Assembly (NCBI GenBank): GCA_023392945.1
Contig: JAEWNB010000002.1
Coordinates: 1-19,602, forward strand
From: Bacteroidota bacterium
GTDB taxonomy: Bacteria; Bacteroidota; Bacteroidia; Bacteroidales; WCHB1-69
DNA length: 19,602 bases
Direction: 5' to 3'
Below are positions 7,534-15,191 of the stretch, one piece after another. The position numbers and the translations under genes were made by a program. Position 1 is the first letter of the stretch; every line of letters begins with the position of its first letter. The notes under the pieces were generated by a model. The model saw only the letters and a program-made list of their open reading frames with translations. It made no database searches and was not told the origin of the DNA.

Positions 7534-8796
7534 TTAGTATTTAATTTCTCTAATCAGCATTCCTTTATAGAATCCACTACCACTCACTGTTTTAAAAGAG
7601 GTATACTTTAAATTAGCATTTATTGCTTCTTCTTCAGCGGCCATGTATCGGTTATCCCATATTTTGTCTTTAATAGGTTTAATAACCCCAACACGTTTAT
7701 ATTCTGTTTTGCCATTATCATTTAGGACTTTTTCAAGTACTTCGTACTTAGAGTTCACACTTACTCCCTCTTTTAGGCCGATTTGCACGTTGATATTGTC
7801 GCCATCAATATTGATAATTGGAACTTTAACTTTAAAAACCTCATATTCTTTTTGCAATTCCACAATATTTTTGTCAATAGCTCGAGCCAATACTTTTCTG
7901 AAGACATCTTCATCTTTCTTAATACCCCGCATAACAGTTTTTTCACTGGTTGCCTTAAAGGAGCCGACAAACTTTAATTTAAATAAATCCTTTTCCGAAT
8001 CAAAAGCAGATTTCTTTTCATTGTTGATTTGATTCTTATCAAAGTAATATTCATTATAGAACCTTGCTGCAATCTCATCATTCCATGCAATTTGATATAA
8101 GTAACTCTCAATTCTAACTGTAAAACCAGCAACTGCATCACTAATAGATCCCGCAAGGTCTGAAACGCTTTTAGTCAGTTCTGCAATAGATTCCACATTC
8201 CCTCCACTACTACCTCCGACGGCACCTGCAATTGAGCCCAAAATTTTGAAAAAGGCAACTGCTTTTTGTGCTCTTTCTTCTTTATTAACATAGGTGATAT
8301 CATTTATGATCACAAAAGTGTTCCCAATCAACTGTTCGCCTGCATCAGCGAGCATTGCTTTACCCCTAACAGTTTGAAGGGCTAATTCCAAATCAGCTTG
8401 AGAAGCATTGTAGTGACCACGTTCAGCAACTAAAGACATATCAAATGCCCCATTTTGTTTATCCCGATTAAACCATTTGGCTACCATTCTCTTCCCTATA
8501 TTGTTATCAGAAAGGAATTTATCAATATCAGCTTTAGCGCTCTCACTATCATTACCGTCTGCAGCAAAAATCACTCTCAGACTCAAGGAGTGGTCATTAA
8601 ACTTATCTAGTGTAGGCATTTCTCTGAAAGCGAAAAAAATCTGATCAGACATAGCAGAGCCCGGGTGTGTAAGAGCCAAATTATAAATTGAACTTCGACT
8701 GTAGTTATATGAAACATCCTCATTTTGAGCAAACAGGATGTTTACTACCAACAGCAAGTTCAAGAGAATTATATATTTTGAAAATATTTCTTTCAT
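7534..8796 (-). CDS. Conserved exported protein with Gly-rich segment and C-terminal beta domain
   Basis: This 420-residue protein has a signal peptide (residues 1-24, ending NILFAQ). Residues 100-175 contain a well-ordered block including A-K-W-F-N-R-D, A-D-A-G-E-Q-L-I-G-N-T-F-V-I-I-N-D and the following strand. Residues 180-225 are small-residue rich and hydrophobic (GSIAGAVGGSSGG), possibly membrane-inserting or an oligomerisation helix. The last 90 residues include V-Q-I-G-L-K-E-G-V-S-x-N-S-K-Y-E-V-L-E followed by R-V-G-V-I-K-P-I and K-I-W-D-N-R. This resembles the C-terminal SH3-like beta modules of FlgT/CsgG-associated envelope proteins (GV, then a x-x-[FY]-E-V strand, then a G-x-I strand); that comparison is an inference. 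The pattern recalls a conserved Bacteroidales protein of unknown function. It is the last gene of the run, 11 bases after the WG gene. Confidence 0.7.
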   Translation of the reverse strand: MKEIFSKYIILLNLLLVVNILFAQNEDVSYNYSRSSIYNLALTHPGSAMSDQIFFAFREMPTLDKFNDHSLSLRVIFAADGNDSESAKADIDKFLSDNNIGKRMVAKWFNRDKQNGAFDMSLVAERGHYNASQADLELALQTVRGKAMLADAGEQLIGNTFVIINDITYVNKEERAQKAVAFFKILGSIAGAVGGSSGGNVESIAELTKSVSDLAGSISDAVAGFTVRIESYLYQIAWNDEIAARFYNEYYFDKNQINNEKKSAFDSEKDLFKLKFVGSFKATSEKTVMRGIKKDEDVFRKVLARAIDKNIVELQKEYEVFKVKVPIINIDGDNINVQIGLKEGVSVNSKYEVLEKVLNDNGKTEYKRVGVIKPIKDKIWDNRYMAAEEEAINANLKYTSFKTVSGSGFYKGMLIREIKY

Positions 8797-8807
8797 AATT
8801 TATTGAT

Positions 8808-10055
8808 TTAAAAATCCCAAAGTGCCTCTGGAATAATGTCCGTAATTTTAAATACTGCTTTTGTTCCTCTAATTATAGTATTCCCATCTTGATCAATCCA
8901 TGAAGTTCCTAAAGAAGGATGAGAAACAAAGCTATAAATTTTATCATTAGAACGAAATTGTGTTACTCCGAACTTTAAAGCAGTAGCTCCGTAGAGCGTT
9001 CTCGCGATTTCTTTGCCTTTCGTATTTACCAGACCCAGCGCATCTGCTTTTGAACGCACCGTGGAGACTCCGTTATAAAAAACTCCCACTTCAATATATC
9101 TGGGTTCAATCAGAACCTCTCCCTTGTAGTTGACTAAACCGAACAAAGAATTATCATCCTTTACCCAGGCCACTCCATCGATAAACAAGCCACAGTCTTC
9201 ATACGTACACTCCAAAAGGATTTTTCCATATTTATCAACAAGCCCCCACTTATTTTGTTTTTTAACCCAAAGAATATCTTGCTCGTAGCAGTCTGTTATT
9301 TCATCATATTGGCATTCAATAAGTATTTTACCTGATTCGTCAATCAATCCAAACTTTCCATCTAAACTCACTCGTGCCGAACCATAGTAAAAATCGCCGA
9401 CTAATTCATAAATAAATTGAGTGATTTCGTTACCAGATTTGTCTATCAAAGCCCATTTCCCAACTTTATTATATTCTTGAAAAAGAGATTCAATTTTAAA
9501 ATCATCAAAAACATAGAACTTTCTGACACGGTCTTCAATTTTCCCTTTTTCATTCATCATATCAGAAGATAAAATATTTCGGACTAAGTCTCCACTTTTA
9601 AGAGCCCAAGCTCTACCATTTTGATAAAATGGGCCAACTTGGTCATAAATAGGAGTAACTATTTCTTTTCCGCTTTTCAAATCAAAAAAACCCCATTTTC
9701 CACCCGAAATCTTTTTTTCACTCATCTCACCTCCCCTGTTGACCGCCACAATTTCTTGTGAACATAAATCCACAAAATCATAATCGACAGGGCAGATCAG
9801 CTTTCCTGACATGTCCACCACACCCCATTTACCACCAACAGGGAAGTTATTATATTTTACTTTGCCATCAAGATTAACCCATGTGTAGTTATTTAAAAAA
9901 TCTCCAACAGCAGTATATTGAGGCTCTACCACAAAAGAATCCTGTTCATTCACGAATCCCCATTTTTGGTTTTCCAGTTTAGGTGTCAGCATTTGGCTAT
10001 AAGCGGATGTTATAGCCAAAAAGCCCACCATAAAGAATAGAAAATATTTTTTCAT
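8808..10055 (-). CDS. Exported WG-repeat protein
   Basis: From the ATG at 10055 the protein is 415 residues, with a signal peptide MKKYFLFFMVGFLAITSAYSQ at the very N-terminus. An in-frame ATG seven codons upstream (10076) would overlap the preceding gene by 14 bases and put extra residues before the signal peptide, so 10055 is preferred. At least eight WG-type units are visible, beginning near residues 31, 76, 120, 200, 234, 269, 304 and 340: [KL]-[WF]-[GA]-[LVF]-[VIF]-[DN]-x-x-[GS] followed by a strand and P/C-x-Y-[DEI]. WG repeats form beta-structured solenoids of poorly known role, often in exported or surface proteins. Central units are better conserved than the last. No catalytic motif is visible. 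It follows the preceding stop by only 7 bases. Confidence 0.85.
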   Translation of the reverse strand: MKKYFLFFMVGFLAITSAYSQMLTPKLENQKWGFVNEQDSFVVEPQYTAVGDFLNNYTWVNLDGKVKYNNFPVGGKWGVVDMSGKLICPVDYDFVDLCSQEIVAVNRGGEMSEKKISGGKWGFFDLKSGKEIVTPIYDQVGPFYQNGRAWALKSGDLVRNILSSDMMNEKGKIEDRVRKFYVFDDFKIESLFQEYNKVGKWALIDKSGNEITQFIYELVGDFYYGSARVSLDGKFGLIDESGKILIECQYDEITDCYEQDILWVKKQNKWGLVDKYGKILLECTYEDCGLFIDGVAWVKDDNSLFGLVNYKGEVLIEPRYIEVGVFYNGVSTVRSKADALGLVNTKGKEIARTLYGATALKFGVTQFRSNDKIYSFVSHPSLGTSWIDQDGNTIIRGTKAVFKITDIIPEALWDF

Positions 10056-10062
10056 TTTAATA

Positions 10063-10935
10063 CTATTTAACAGCATCCCAGATCAAAGCAGGAGCATCAC
10101 CTGAGTAAGGAATTGCGATCTGATTTATTTCACCATTGTCGACGATTTTTTTAATTTGTTTAAAAAGCTTCTTAGAATCAATAATTTTGTAATCATCTTC
10201 TGAAAAAGAAAAATTCCTTGCATCAACTTTCGTATTCAACATAGAGAGTACTTCACATTTATTGAAATAATATTCGTTTGAAACCTCTTGGCTGATAGCA
10301 AGAAACTGATAATCAGCATGTACATAACCATCAAAAGGGATAGTAACGCAAAGCATACCGTTATAAGTTACTGTATCGACCATTTCACCTCCAACATCTT
10401 CATATTTGAAACATTGGTATGCCGGAATACAATCCATTCCATTGATTTTTTTTATTTCAGTAGTTTTAACGAGATGATTTTGGGTATAAGCATCTTTTAT
10501 GCTTGTATTTGCAGTATATTCAATCGCACAGCCGACACCCAATTTAGGGAATATCACATAATCCTTACCTTCTCCCGGAAAGCGTATAATAATTCTTCCC
10601 AACTCAGGACAAAAGTTAACGCATTTATTTTCAGCTCCTATAATCCACTGATAGTTTGTATATTTTCCATCAGGGAAAGAAGAAATATATTTTTGAACAT
10701 CCATCTTTTCTAAAGCATTTTTTACAATAGTTTTAACAAATGATTTAGCTAACGCTTTGCTAGCGGCATCTATTTCTTTATTTTCATCAATATTTTTTTT
10801 GGCCATTTCAATGATAAGGTCTTGATTCTGTTCATACTTGTATGTATCATAACGCTTAATCACACCTTCAAAAGTTTGAGCTTGAAGAGCTGAACAAAAA
10901 ACAAAAAACAAGGCAATAAGTAGAATTTTTTTCAT
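10063..10935 (-). CDS. Exported protein of unknown function, DUF4412-like in outline
   Basis: I do not recognise the family with certainty. The 290-residue product starts with a good signal peptide (1-20, MKKILLIAL to LQAQ) followed by F-E-G-V-I-K-R-Y. Residues 25-80 are charged and helical. The middle has several beta-type stretches, and a K-T-T-E-I-K-K-I-N-G-M-D-C-I-P-A-Y segment recalls the 'K...I.G..C..Y' strand of DUF4412/GLPGLI-type exported Bacteroidota proteins. Three cysteines in the middle (ENKCVNFC and GVGCAIEY segments) could form disulfides in the periplasm. The gene is separated from the upstream gene by 61 bases, the widest gap in the run, but is only 7 bases before the WG gene start. 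Confidence 0.65.
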   Translation of the reverse strand: MKKILLIALFFVFCSALQAQTFEGVIKRYDTYKYEQNQDLIIEMAKKNIDENKEIDAASKALAKSFVKTIVKNALEKMDVQKYISSFPDGKYTNYQWIIGAENKCVNFCPELGRIIIRFPGEGKDYVIFPKLGVGCAIEYTANTSIKDAYTQNHLVKTTEIKKINGMDCIPAYQCFKYEDVGGEMVDTVTYNGMLCVTIPFDGYVHADYQFLAISQEVSNEYYFNKCEVLSMLNTKVDARNFSFSEDDYKIIDSKKLFKQIKKIVDNGEINQIAIPYSGDAPALIWDAVK

Positions 10936-10996
10936 AATAATTTGTGGGCTGTTATCACATTGCCCTCATCGGTTTTTAATTATAATTACTGAACTA

Positions 10997-11950
10997 TTAT
11001 TTAACTAACCAATTTATATTGTAATGGACAGGTTGTTGGTGATTTCCATAAGCAACTCCAATCTCTCGAATAGATCTGATACGTTGTTTTTCCAAGTCAA
11101 CACCATCCTGATATATTTTCATTTCAAATTTCCAATCATCTAACACTTTGGATTTAATTTCTTTGTAAAGCAATTGTGCCTCATCGTAACATTTAGCATC
11201 AGGATATATTTTGGCTAAAAATTCGCCTGCTTTGGCGGCACCTTGACTATTTTGCTGGGCTGCCCATGCACTTTGGGCGAGTGCAAAGTTTTGGTCACAT
11301 AAAAAGTTTATATATTCAAGAAAAATCTTGTCGGAAGTGACCATAGCTTTATTATAGCACTCCGGGCATGCATCTGGAATTGCGGCAAGTAAGTTGAGCG
11401 CCTGCTCGTGATTACGCTGTTTAGCAAAAGAGTTAGCTTGCGCTATTATTTGGTCACATTGGGTATTGTAGTAGTCCACAATTTTTCCCTTTCCATCGGA
11501 GAGAAATTTAATCAGAGTAGTATTTTCTGCTTTGATGTTCTTGATAGCATTAATATATGCTTTAGTTTCGTTAGTACCCACGCCCTTTGCATTAATGGAA
11601 GTAGTTGCAAATATTTTCTGATCAAAATAATCTGCAATATAGAATGTTATTTCCAATGATTGAGCAATTTGTTGCGGTGGACCTGGCACTATATCTTTCG
11701 TCGTTGGGATGATTGTCGCCGAGATAAAGAATCTACCAAAATTTTCATTGGTTGCCAAACCATTTTTAGCAGAAATTTGTTTAATCTTACTAATCAAATA
11801 GCTTTGAGCTCCGTCAGGTAGTGGCTCACTCTGTTCCGGTAATAGAACAGTAAGGCCAATAGTAGCACCCTTTTCTGAAAAATCGGTTTGTGCGTTCAGG
11901 GCAGTAAACGACAGCAATACCATAATGGCTATGATTGTTATCTTTTTCAT
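10997..11950 (-). CDS. Exported protein with probable LPP20/FlgT-like N-terminal domain
   Basis: I prefer the ATG at 11950 (317 residues), which places the signal peptide MKKITIIAIMVLLSFTALNAQ at the start. A longer frame from 11977 overlaps the upstream gene by 14 bases and adds MVKNKYYKD. The first 130 residues of the mature protein hold strands and helices with a K-G-V-G-T-N-E-T-K-A-Y-x-x-A-I-K-N-I motif, resembling the 'G.G....A...A...I' element of LPP20/FlgT/SIMPL-type periplasmic domains. The rest (about 150-290) is helical, rich in Ala, Gln and Asn, and includes a TPR-like unit (A-L-N-L-L-A-A-I-P-D-x-C-P-E-C). Four cysteines in the second half could pair. The function is unknown; the position directly after the DUF6175-type gene (13-base gap) suggests a joint structure. 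Confidence 0.7.
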   Translation of the reverse strand: MKKITIIAIMVLLSFTALNAQTDFSEKGATIGLTVLLPEQSEPLPDGAQSYLISKIKQISAKNGLATNENFGRFFISATIIPTTKDIVPGPPQQIAQSLEITFYIADYFDQKIFATTSINAKGVGTNETKAYINAIKNIKAENTTLIKFLSDGKGKIVDYYNTQCDQIIAQANSFAKQRNHEQALNLLAAIPDACPECYNKAMVTSDKIFLEYINFLCDQNFALAQSAWAAQQNSQGAAKAGEFLAKIYPDAKCYDEAQLLYKEIKSKVLDDWKFEMKIYQDGVDLEKQRIRSIREIGVAYGNHQQPVHYNINWLVK

Positions 11951-11963
11951 ATCTTTATAATAT

Positions 11964-12908
11964 TTATTTTTCACCAATGATTAAAGATGCTCGACCCAAA
12001 CCACGCGGAATTACCTTGCTGGTTACATTGTATTTTTCGCGGAGAAATTTGCGCAATTCTCGAACGAAACTTTCAGTATCCTGAGGAGCTCCATTAGCCT
12101 TATATATAGGGATACGCACCTGTTCGTAATAGGCGAAGTTTTCGGACCCGTCTGTTTTGTTGTAGCGATGACTCTGCGTATTTTGATAAATCCATTCGTC
12201 AATAATTTCTGCCAGTTCTACTTTTTCAAATTCAGTCTCTAGGTCAATATCAGCATCATTCTCAAAAACCCGAATGTCAACCATTACCTCACGTCCGTTA
12301 GCAAACAGGTCTTCGAAGTAGCTTTGCAAACGAGTATTAAAATTATCAAGATGTTCAAGAACAGCTTCTTCCAATAATACTGGCAGTTCTGCAGAGAAAG
12401 ACTGTGCACCTGTTCCTTGTTCTCCGGCAATTTGCTTGTTGGTATAGGCATCTATGGCTTGTAAGTTATAAGTGATTGATTTTTTGGGACCTATAGAGTT
12501 AATAGTGTAAGTAAGTTGCATGATGATATCAGCCTTGGCAGTCCGTTTAATAAGGTCCAACGCGTTTTCCTTCAATTCATTTCCACTTTTACTGGTAATC
12601 ATATTATCCTCTGCAGTCCGTTGCTCAATAGTTTTAAGAGTTGATTCAAGATCTTTAAGCGGGAAGCCGCGTTCAGCCATCAGTGTATTCATTTTAGCAA
12701 TAACTAAAAGCAAGTTAGGATCTGTTTGTAAGGCTCTTTTATAATCCGGAATGGTTTGCATCGTTCCTTGGTTATCAATGATATTCACAAATCCGTTTGT
12801 GTTGCACCAAACATCGCTGGGGACAATCATAATGGTTGGTCTTTTGGCTTGACCAAAAAGAAAGAAACTCAAGATGAGTAATAAAAATGTAATTGTTAAT
12901 TTTTTCAT
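11964..12908 (-). CDS. DUF6175-type exported protein
   Basis: The open frame extends to 13007, but the ATG at 12908 gives a clean signal peptide (MKKLTITFLLLILSFFLFGQ) and a 10-base gap to the upstream gene instead of an 89-base overlap, so the mature product is from a 314-residue precursor. The start of the mature protein (K-R-P-T-I-M-I-V-P-S-D-V-W-C) and a block with R-G-F-P-L-K-D-L-E-S-T-L match what I remember of DUF6175 proteins of Bacteroides. The block A-K-A-D-I-I-M-Q-L-T-Y followed by L-Q-A-I-D-A-Y-T-N-K-Q-I-A-G is reminiscent of the CsgG/LpoB/TolB-N type fold ('AD.i..g.....lr.vD..tgk.i'), which is an inference. The family function is not known. Confidence 0.75.
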   Translation of the reverse strand: MKKLTITFLLLILSFFLFGQAKRPTIMIVPSDVWCNTNGFVNIIDNQGTMQTIPDYKRALQTDPNLLLVIAKMNTLMAERGFPLKDLESTLKTIEQRTAEDNMITSKSGNELKENALDLIKRTAKADIIMQLTYTINSIGPKKSITYNLQAIDAYTNKQIAGEQGTGAQSFSAELPVLLEEAVLEHLDNFNTRLQSYFEDLFANGREVMVDIRVFENDADIDLETEFEKVELAEIIDEWIYQNTQSHRYNKTDGSENFAYYEQVRIPIYKANGAPQDTESFVRELRKFLREKYNVTSKVIPRGLGRASLIIGEK

Positions 12909-12918
12909 TTTTAATAAT

Positions 12919-13638
12919 TTAAAATTCATAGGCAATTCTTCCGACCAAAAATCCGTAGAAGTTGTGAGTGTTGGGGCTATCCTGAAGTGATTGACCCAAA
13001 AAACCAACTCCTAGCAGTAAAGCGTTTCTATTTTCTCCTATTCTGGCTCCGAGTATTGGAGAGAAGAAAAAACCGTCAGCAATACAAAAACCGGCATCGA
13101 AAGACCAATAGGGAACACACATTCTGCTTTTTTGCGATAAGATGTTACCTCGTGCATTTACATAGACAGGAAAAGACCATGGATTTTTCTTATATCGTAA
13201 GTTCTTATTGGCTAAGTATGCTCTTATATCAATTCCAACACCAATTTTGATAAATTCATTGAATCTATAGCCATTAATAAAAGCAACTGAAAGGAATCCC
13301 ATATTGTGTGTTTTAAACAAGAGCGTACCACCGCCGGAAAGCTCTGCTGAGCACCACCATCCCTTGTCTTTTGCATTTAAATCGCGATAACTATTTTCAG
13401 GCACTTCAGGTTTTCTTATTGTGGTAGTATTTTTGTCGACTTGTCGAACCTCCTGCTTTGTATATTGCAAAGTATCTCCGTTGCTTAATGCAATACGGAT
13501 ATAGTTGATTGTTTCAGATACAACCTTTCCCTTGACAGTGTTTCCATTATTCAAATAGATAATGTCAGCGTTTTGTGCCAATGCCCTTAAGCTAAATAGC
13601 TGACAAATAATTACAAACAAAATAAGTTTTTTTTGCAT
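12919..13638 (-). CDS. Small outer-membrane beta-barrel protein with DNA-unrelated 'NNGNTVKGKV' N-terminus
   Basis: The 239-residue precursor has a signal peptide (about 1-22, ending LRALAQ). Residues 23-70 form a small beta domain of the type D-I-I-Y-L-N-N-G-N-T-V-K-G-K-V with a following I-x-x-x-x-S-N-G-D-T-L-Q-Y-T-K-Q-E-V. This is a common leader module of Bacteroidota exported proteins. The remainder (about 85-239) has short amphipathic strands rich in Gly and aromatics and ends with Y-G-F-L-V-G-R-I-A-Y-E-F, that is, a terminal strand ending in Phe, typical of outer-membrane barrels. Eight to ten strands would fit. It probably sits in the outer membrane and anchors the assembly encoded around it. 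Confidence 0.75.
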   Translation of the reverse strand: MQKKLILFVIICQLFSLRALAQNADIIYLNNGNTVKGKVVSETINYIRIALSNGDTLQYTKQEVRQVDKNTTTIRKPEVPENSYRDLNAKDKGWWCSAELSGGGTLLFKTHNMGFLSVAFINGYRFNEFIKIGVGIDIRAYLANKNLRYKKNPWSFPVYVNARGNILSQKSRMCVPYWSFDAGFCIADGFFFSPILGARIGENRNALLLGVGFLGQSLQDSPNTHNFYGFLVGRIAYEF

Positions 13639-13643
13639 GGTGA

Positions 13644-14117
13644 TTATGGTTTTAGTATTTTTTCATTAATCAGATATTCTCGAAGTTCGGGGCGAAGGAC
13701 ACGCACAACAAATCCGTATTTAACCTCTTCTGATTTGCGTTCGCGAGACTTAATCCTATTAAATGGTCGCGTATCTTCCATGGAAATAAAATCGAGGTAT
13801 TTTCCATTGTCTTTAAAAAATGCATTGAAAAAATATTGGTATTTTTCTTCAGCATTTACTTCCAAGACTAAAGCTTTCACCTGACAATCGATGAACCCCT
13901 TAAAAAGAGTTTCGCTTACCGCATTTTTTTTCGCCTGTTCAGTTGCGTCCATAAGATTTCGTCCTGTTCCCCATACCTTGAGTGTAATAGAGCCGTCTAA
14001 TTCAGATGGCATGCATTCGGTAGCATTCTTGTAATATGCCCCGACATTGTTTTTGTTTTGCCCCCATACCATCAGAGTAAGGCATAAAAGGGTAATGATA
14101 AGTATCGTTTTTTTCAT
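13644..14117 (-). CDS. Exported LPP20/SIMPL-like protein, paralogue A
   Basis: The 157-residue precursor has a signal peptide (1-20, ending MVWGQ). The core A-T-E-C-M-P-S-E-L-D-G-S-I-T-L-K-V-W-G-T-G-R-N, then A-T-E-Q-A-K-K-N-A-V, and a strand F-K-G-F resembles the strand-plus-helix of LPP20/SIMPL-like periplasmic domains, where a G-x-G turn precedes a helix with Ala every three to four residues. Two conserved cysteines (34 and about 78) may pair. The C-terminus Y-G-F-V-V-R-V-L-R-P-E-L-R is a strand-helix. It is clearly homologous to the upstream gene (see that entry), so the two arose by duplication. It lies 11 bases after paralogue B and 5 bases before the barrel gene. Confidence 0.75.
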   Translation of the reverse strand: MKKTILIITLLCLTLMVWGQNKNNVGAYYKNATECMPSELDGSITLKVWGTGRNLMDATEQAKKNAVSETLFKGFIDCQVKALVLEVNAEEKYQYFFNAFFKDNGKYLDFISMEDTRPFNRIKSRERKSEEVKYGFVVRVLRPELREYLINEKILKP

Positions 14118-14128
14118 AAATAATGTAT

Positions 14129-14638
14129 TTAAAATCCAGAACCAAGATTTTTCAGTATACCTGCTTTTTCTAAATCGCTGCGAAGTAAATCTTTTGAAAC
14201 ACTCACAATGCTGCCCACTTTAAACCCCTCTTTAATCTTAAAAACCTCAACTGCATCTGTATTATGAACATATTTAAGATAATCGCCATCCTCGGCAAAA
14301 AAGCGGTCGAAGAAATCTTTTTTTTCACTTTCCAGAGATGGAGAATTGGATAATGGTTTTTGCCCCGTGCATTTACCTGAGTGATCAGAAAAGCCTTTAA
14401 AGATAACCCCGTGCACAGCACATTTTGTGCATTGTTCTATAGCTTTGCTACGATTTTTTGAAACAGTCCATACTTTTACTAAGTATGTTCCCTGAATTCC
14501 TGTTCCAGCACACTCCATTTCATATTTCCAAGATGTCATATCTTCATTTGATTTTTTATCGACCTTTTTCTGAGCACTTGTAGTCAATGACATGGATATG
14601 CATACGACGAAAATAATAATAATCCGTTTATTTTTCAT
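14129..14638 (-). CDS. Exported LPP20/SIMPL-like protein, paralogue B
   Basis: The 169-residue precursor has a signal peptide (1-22, ending TTSAQ). The mature part aligns with the next gene: E-C-A-G-T-G-I-Q-G-T-Y-L-V-K-V-W with E-C-M-P-S-E-L-D-G-S-I-T-L-K-V-W, then A-I-E-Q-C-T-K-C-A-V with A-T-E-Q-A-K-K-N-A-V, then F-K-G-F, and F-F-x-x-F-F-x-x-D/N-G-x-Y-L with F-F-N-A-F-F-K-D-N-G-K-Y-L. It has extra cysteines (TKC, GKC) not seen in the paralogue, suggesting different disulfides. The C-terminus (DLLRSDLEKAGILKNL) matches the paralogue's ELREYLINEKILKP. Like its sister, it has no identifiable enzyme motif. Confidence 0.75.
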   Translation of the reverse strand: MKNKRIIIIFVVCISMSLTTSAQKKVDKKSNEDMTSWKYEMECAGTGIQGTYLVKVWTVSKNRSKAIEQCTKCAVHGVIFKGFSDHSGKCTGQKPLSNSPSLESEKKDFFDRFFAEDGDYLKYVHNTDAVEVFKIKEGFKVGSIVSVSKDLLRSDLEKAGILKNLGSGF

Positions 14639-14646
14639 TTCTATTG

Positions 14647-14985
14647 TTATTTTTTTGATGCATTATTTATTTTAATATTAATACCACTTATGTTATCTAT
14701 CAATAGATTATTCTCACTTATTTCCACCTCAAAAGAGTGTTTGTGATCCTCATTTCCATTAATAATGGACTGATATTCTAGTAGAAAATTATAACATAAA
14801 ATTTGAGAAATTCTAACTAACATTTCACAATCCACACTTTTGCGTTTAAAAAGCCTGTAAATGTTGCTTCTATCGCAGTGCAACTGCTCCGCAAATTCAT
14901 TATAAGTGAGGTTGCTCGTAATAAACTTCTGTTTGATTATCTTACCAATATGAATATCCCGTATATTTGTGTTTCTATCAATCAT
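14647..14985 (-). CDS. Small helix-turn-helix transcriptional regulator (XRE-like)
   Basis: The 112-residue cytoplasmic protein has a five-helix HTH at about residues 13-70: I-G-K-I-I-K-Q-K, T-Y-N-E-F-A-E-Q-L (helix 2), D-R-S-N-I-Y-R-L-F (recognition helix) and D-C-E-M-L-V-R-I-S-Q-I-L. This is the pattern of XRE-type regulators common in Bacteroidales. The tail (72-112) is polar with alternating I/N residues and may mediate dimerisation. It is the first gene of the run, 8 bases before the first exported-protein gene, so it is likely co-transcribed and may autoregulate. The inverted repeat at 15025-15063 is a candidate binding site. The start codon lies very close to the candidate -7 box. Confidence 0.8.
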   Translation of the reverse strand: MIDRNTNIRDIHIGKIIKQKFITSNLTYNEFAEQLHCDRSNIYRLFKRKSVDCEMLVRISQILCYNFLLEYQSIINGNEDHKHSFEVEISENNLLIDNISGINIKINNASKK

Positions 14986-14996
14986 AAATTTAAAAA

Positions 14997-15004
14997 CAAA
15001 ATTA
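14997..15004 (-). promoter_or_regulatory. Candidate -7 box of the nine-gene unit
   Basis: On the minus strand TAATTTTG matches TAnnTTTG, 11 bases before the HTH start codon, which would leave a very short 5' leader. The nearest TTTG upstream is 25 bases away rather than 19, so an activator-dependent or alternative-sigma promoter further upstream is also possible. Confidence 0.35.
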
Positions 15005-15024
15005 AATCATAAAACAATCTTCTT

Positions 15025-15063
15025 TTGTGCAAATGTTTCCAATTATGGGCATGTTTGTCACAA
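15025..15063. promoter_or_regulatory. Imperfect inverted repeat, candidate operator
   Basis: TTGTGCAAA (15025-15033) and TTTGTCACAA (15054-15063) are inverted copies that differ by one inserted base, with a 20-base centre. The repeat lies between the end of the sigma operon and the HTH gene and covers the expected -33 region of the candidate promoter. An HTH regulator encoded immediately downstream is the obvious candidate binder, but the link is inferred. Confidence 0.35.
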
Positions 15064-15166
15064 TTAAAAACAACTCTGCATCATTGGATATTGATATAGA
15101 GTAATTGACAATTCGTTTTTAGTCAGTGACAGAAAAAAATTTAAAAAATAAGAGAAAAAATTTGAC

Positions 15167-15191
15167 AAATAGATAATTTGATAATCTATTT
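15167..15191 (-). terminator. Weak hairpin overlapping the end of the sigma operon
   Basis: AAATAGAT (15167-15174) pairs with ATCTATTT (15184-15191) around a 9-base loop, overlapping the stop codon of the last gene of the sigma operon. Downstream on the minus strand the sequence is T-rich (AAATTTTTTC). The stem is AT-only except for one pair, so strength is doubtful and read-through into the next unit is plausible. Confidence 0.25.

Noticed and set aside
10288..10713. 141-residue plus-strand open frame
   Set aside because: It lies wholly inside the minus-strand exported-protein gene, has no domain and has a composition typical of an antisense shadow.
11964..13007. Full-length 347-residue frame beginning at 13007 for the DUF6175-type gene
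   Set aside because: It overlaps the upstream barrel gene by 89 bases and puts 33 odd residues before a perfect signal peptide; the ATG at 12908 is far better.
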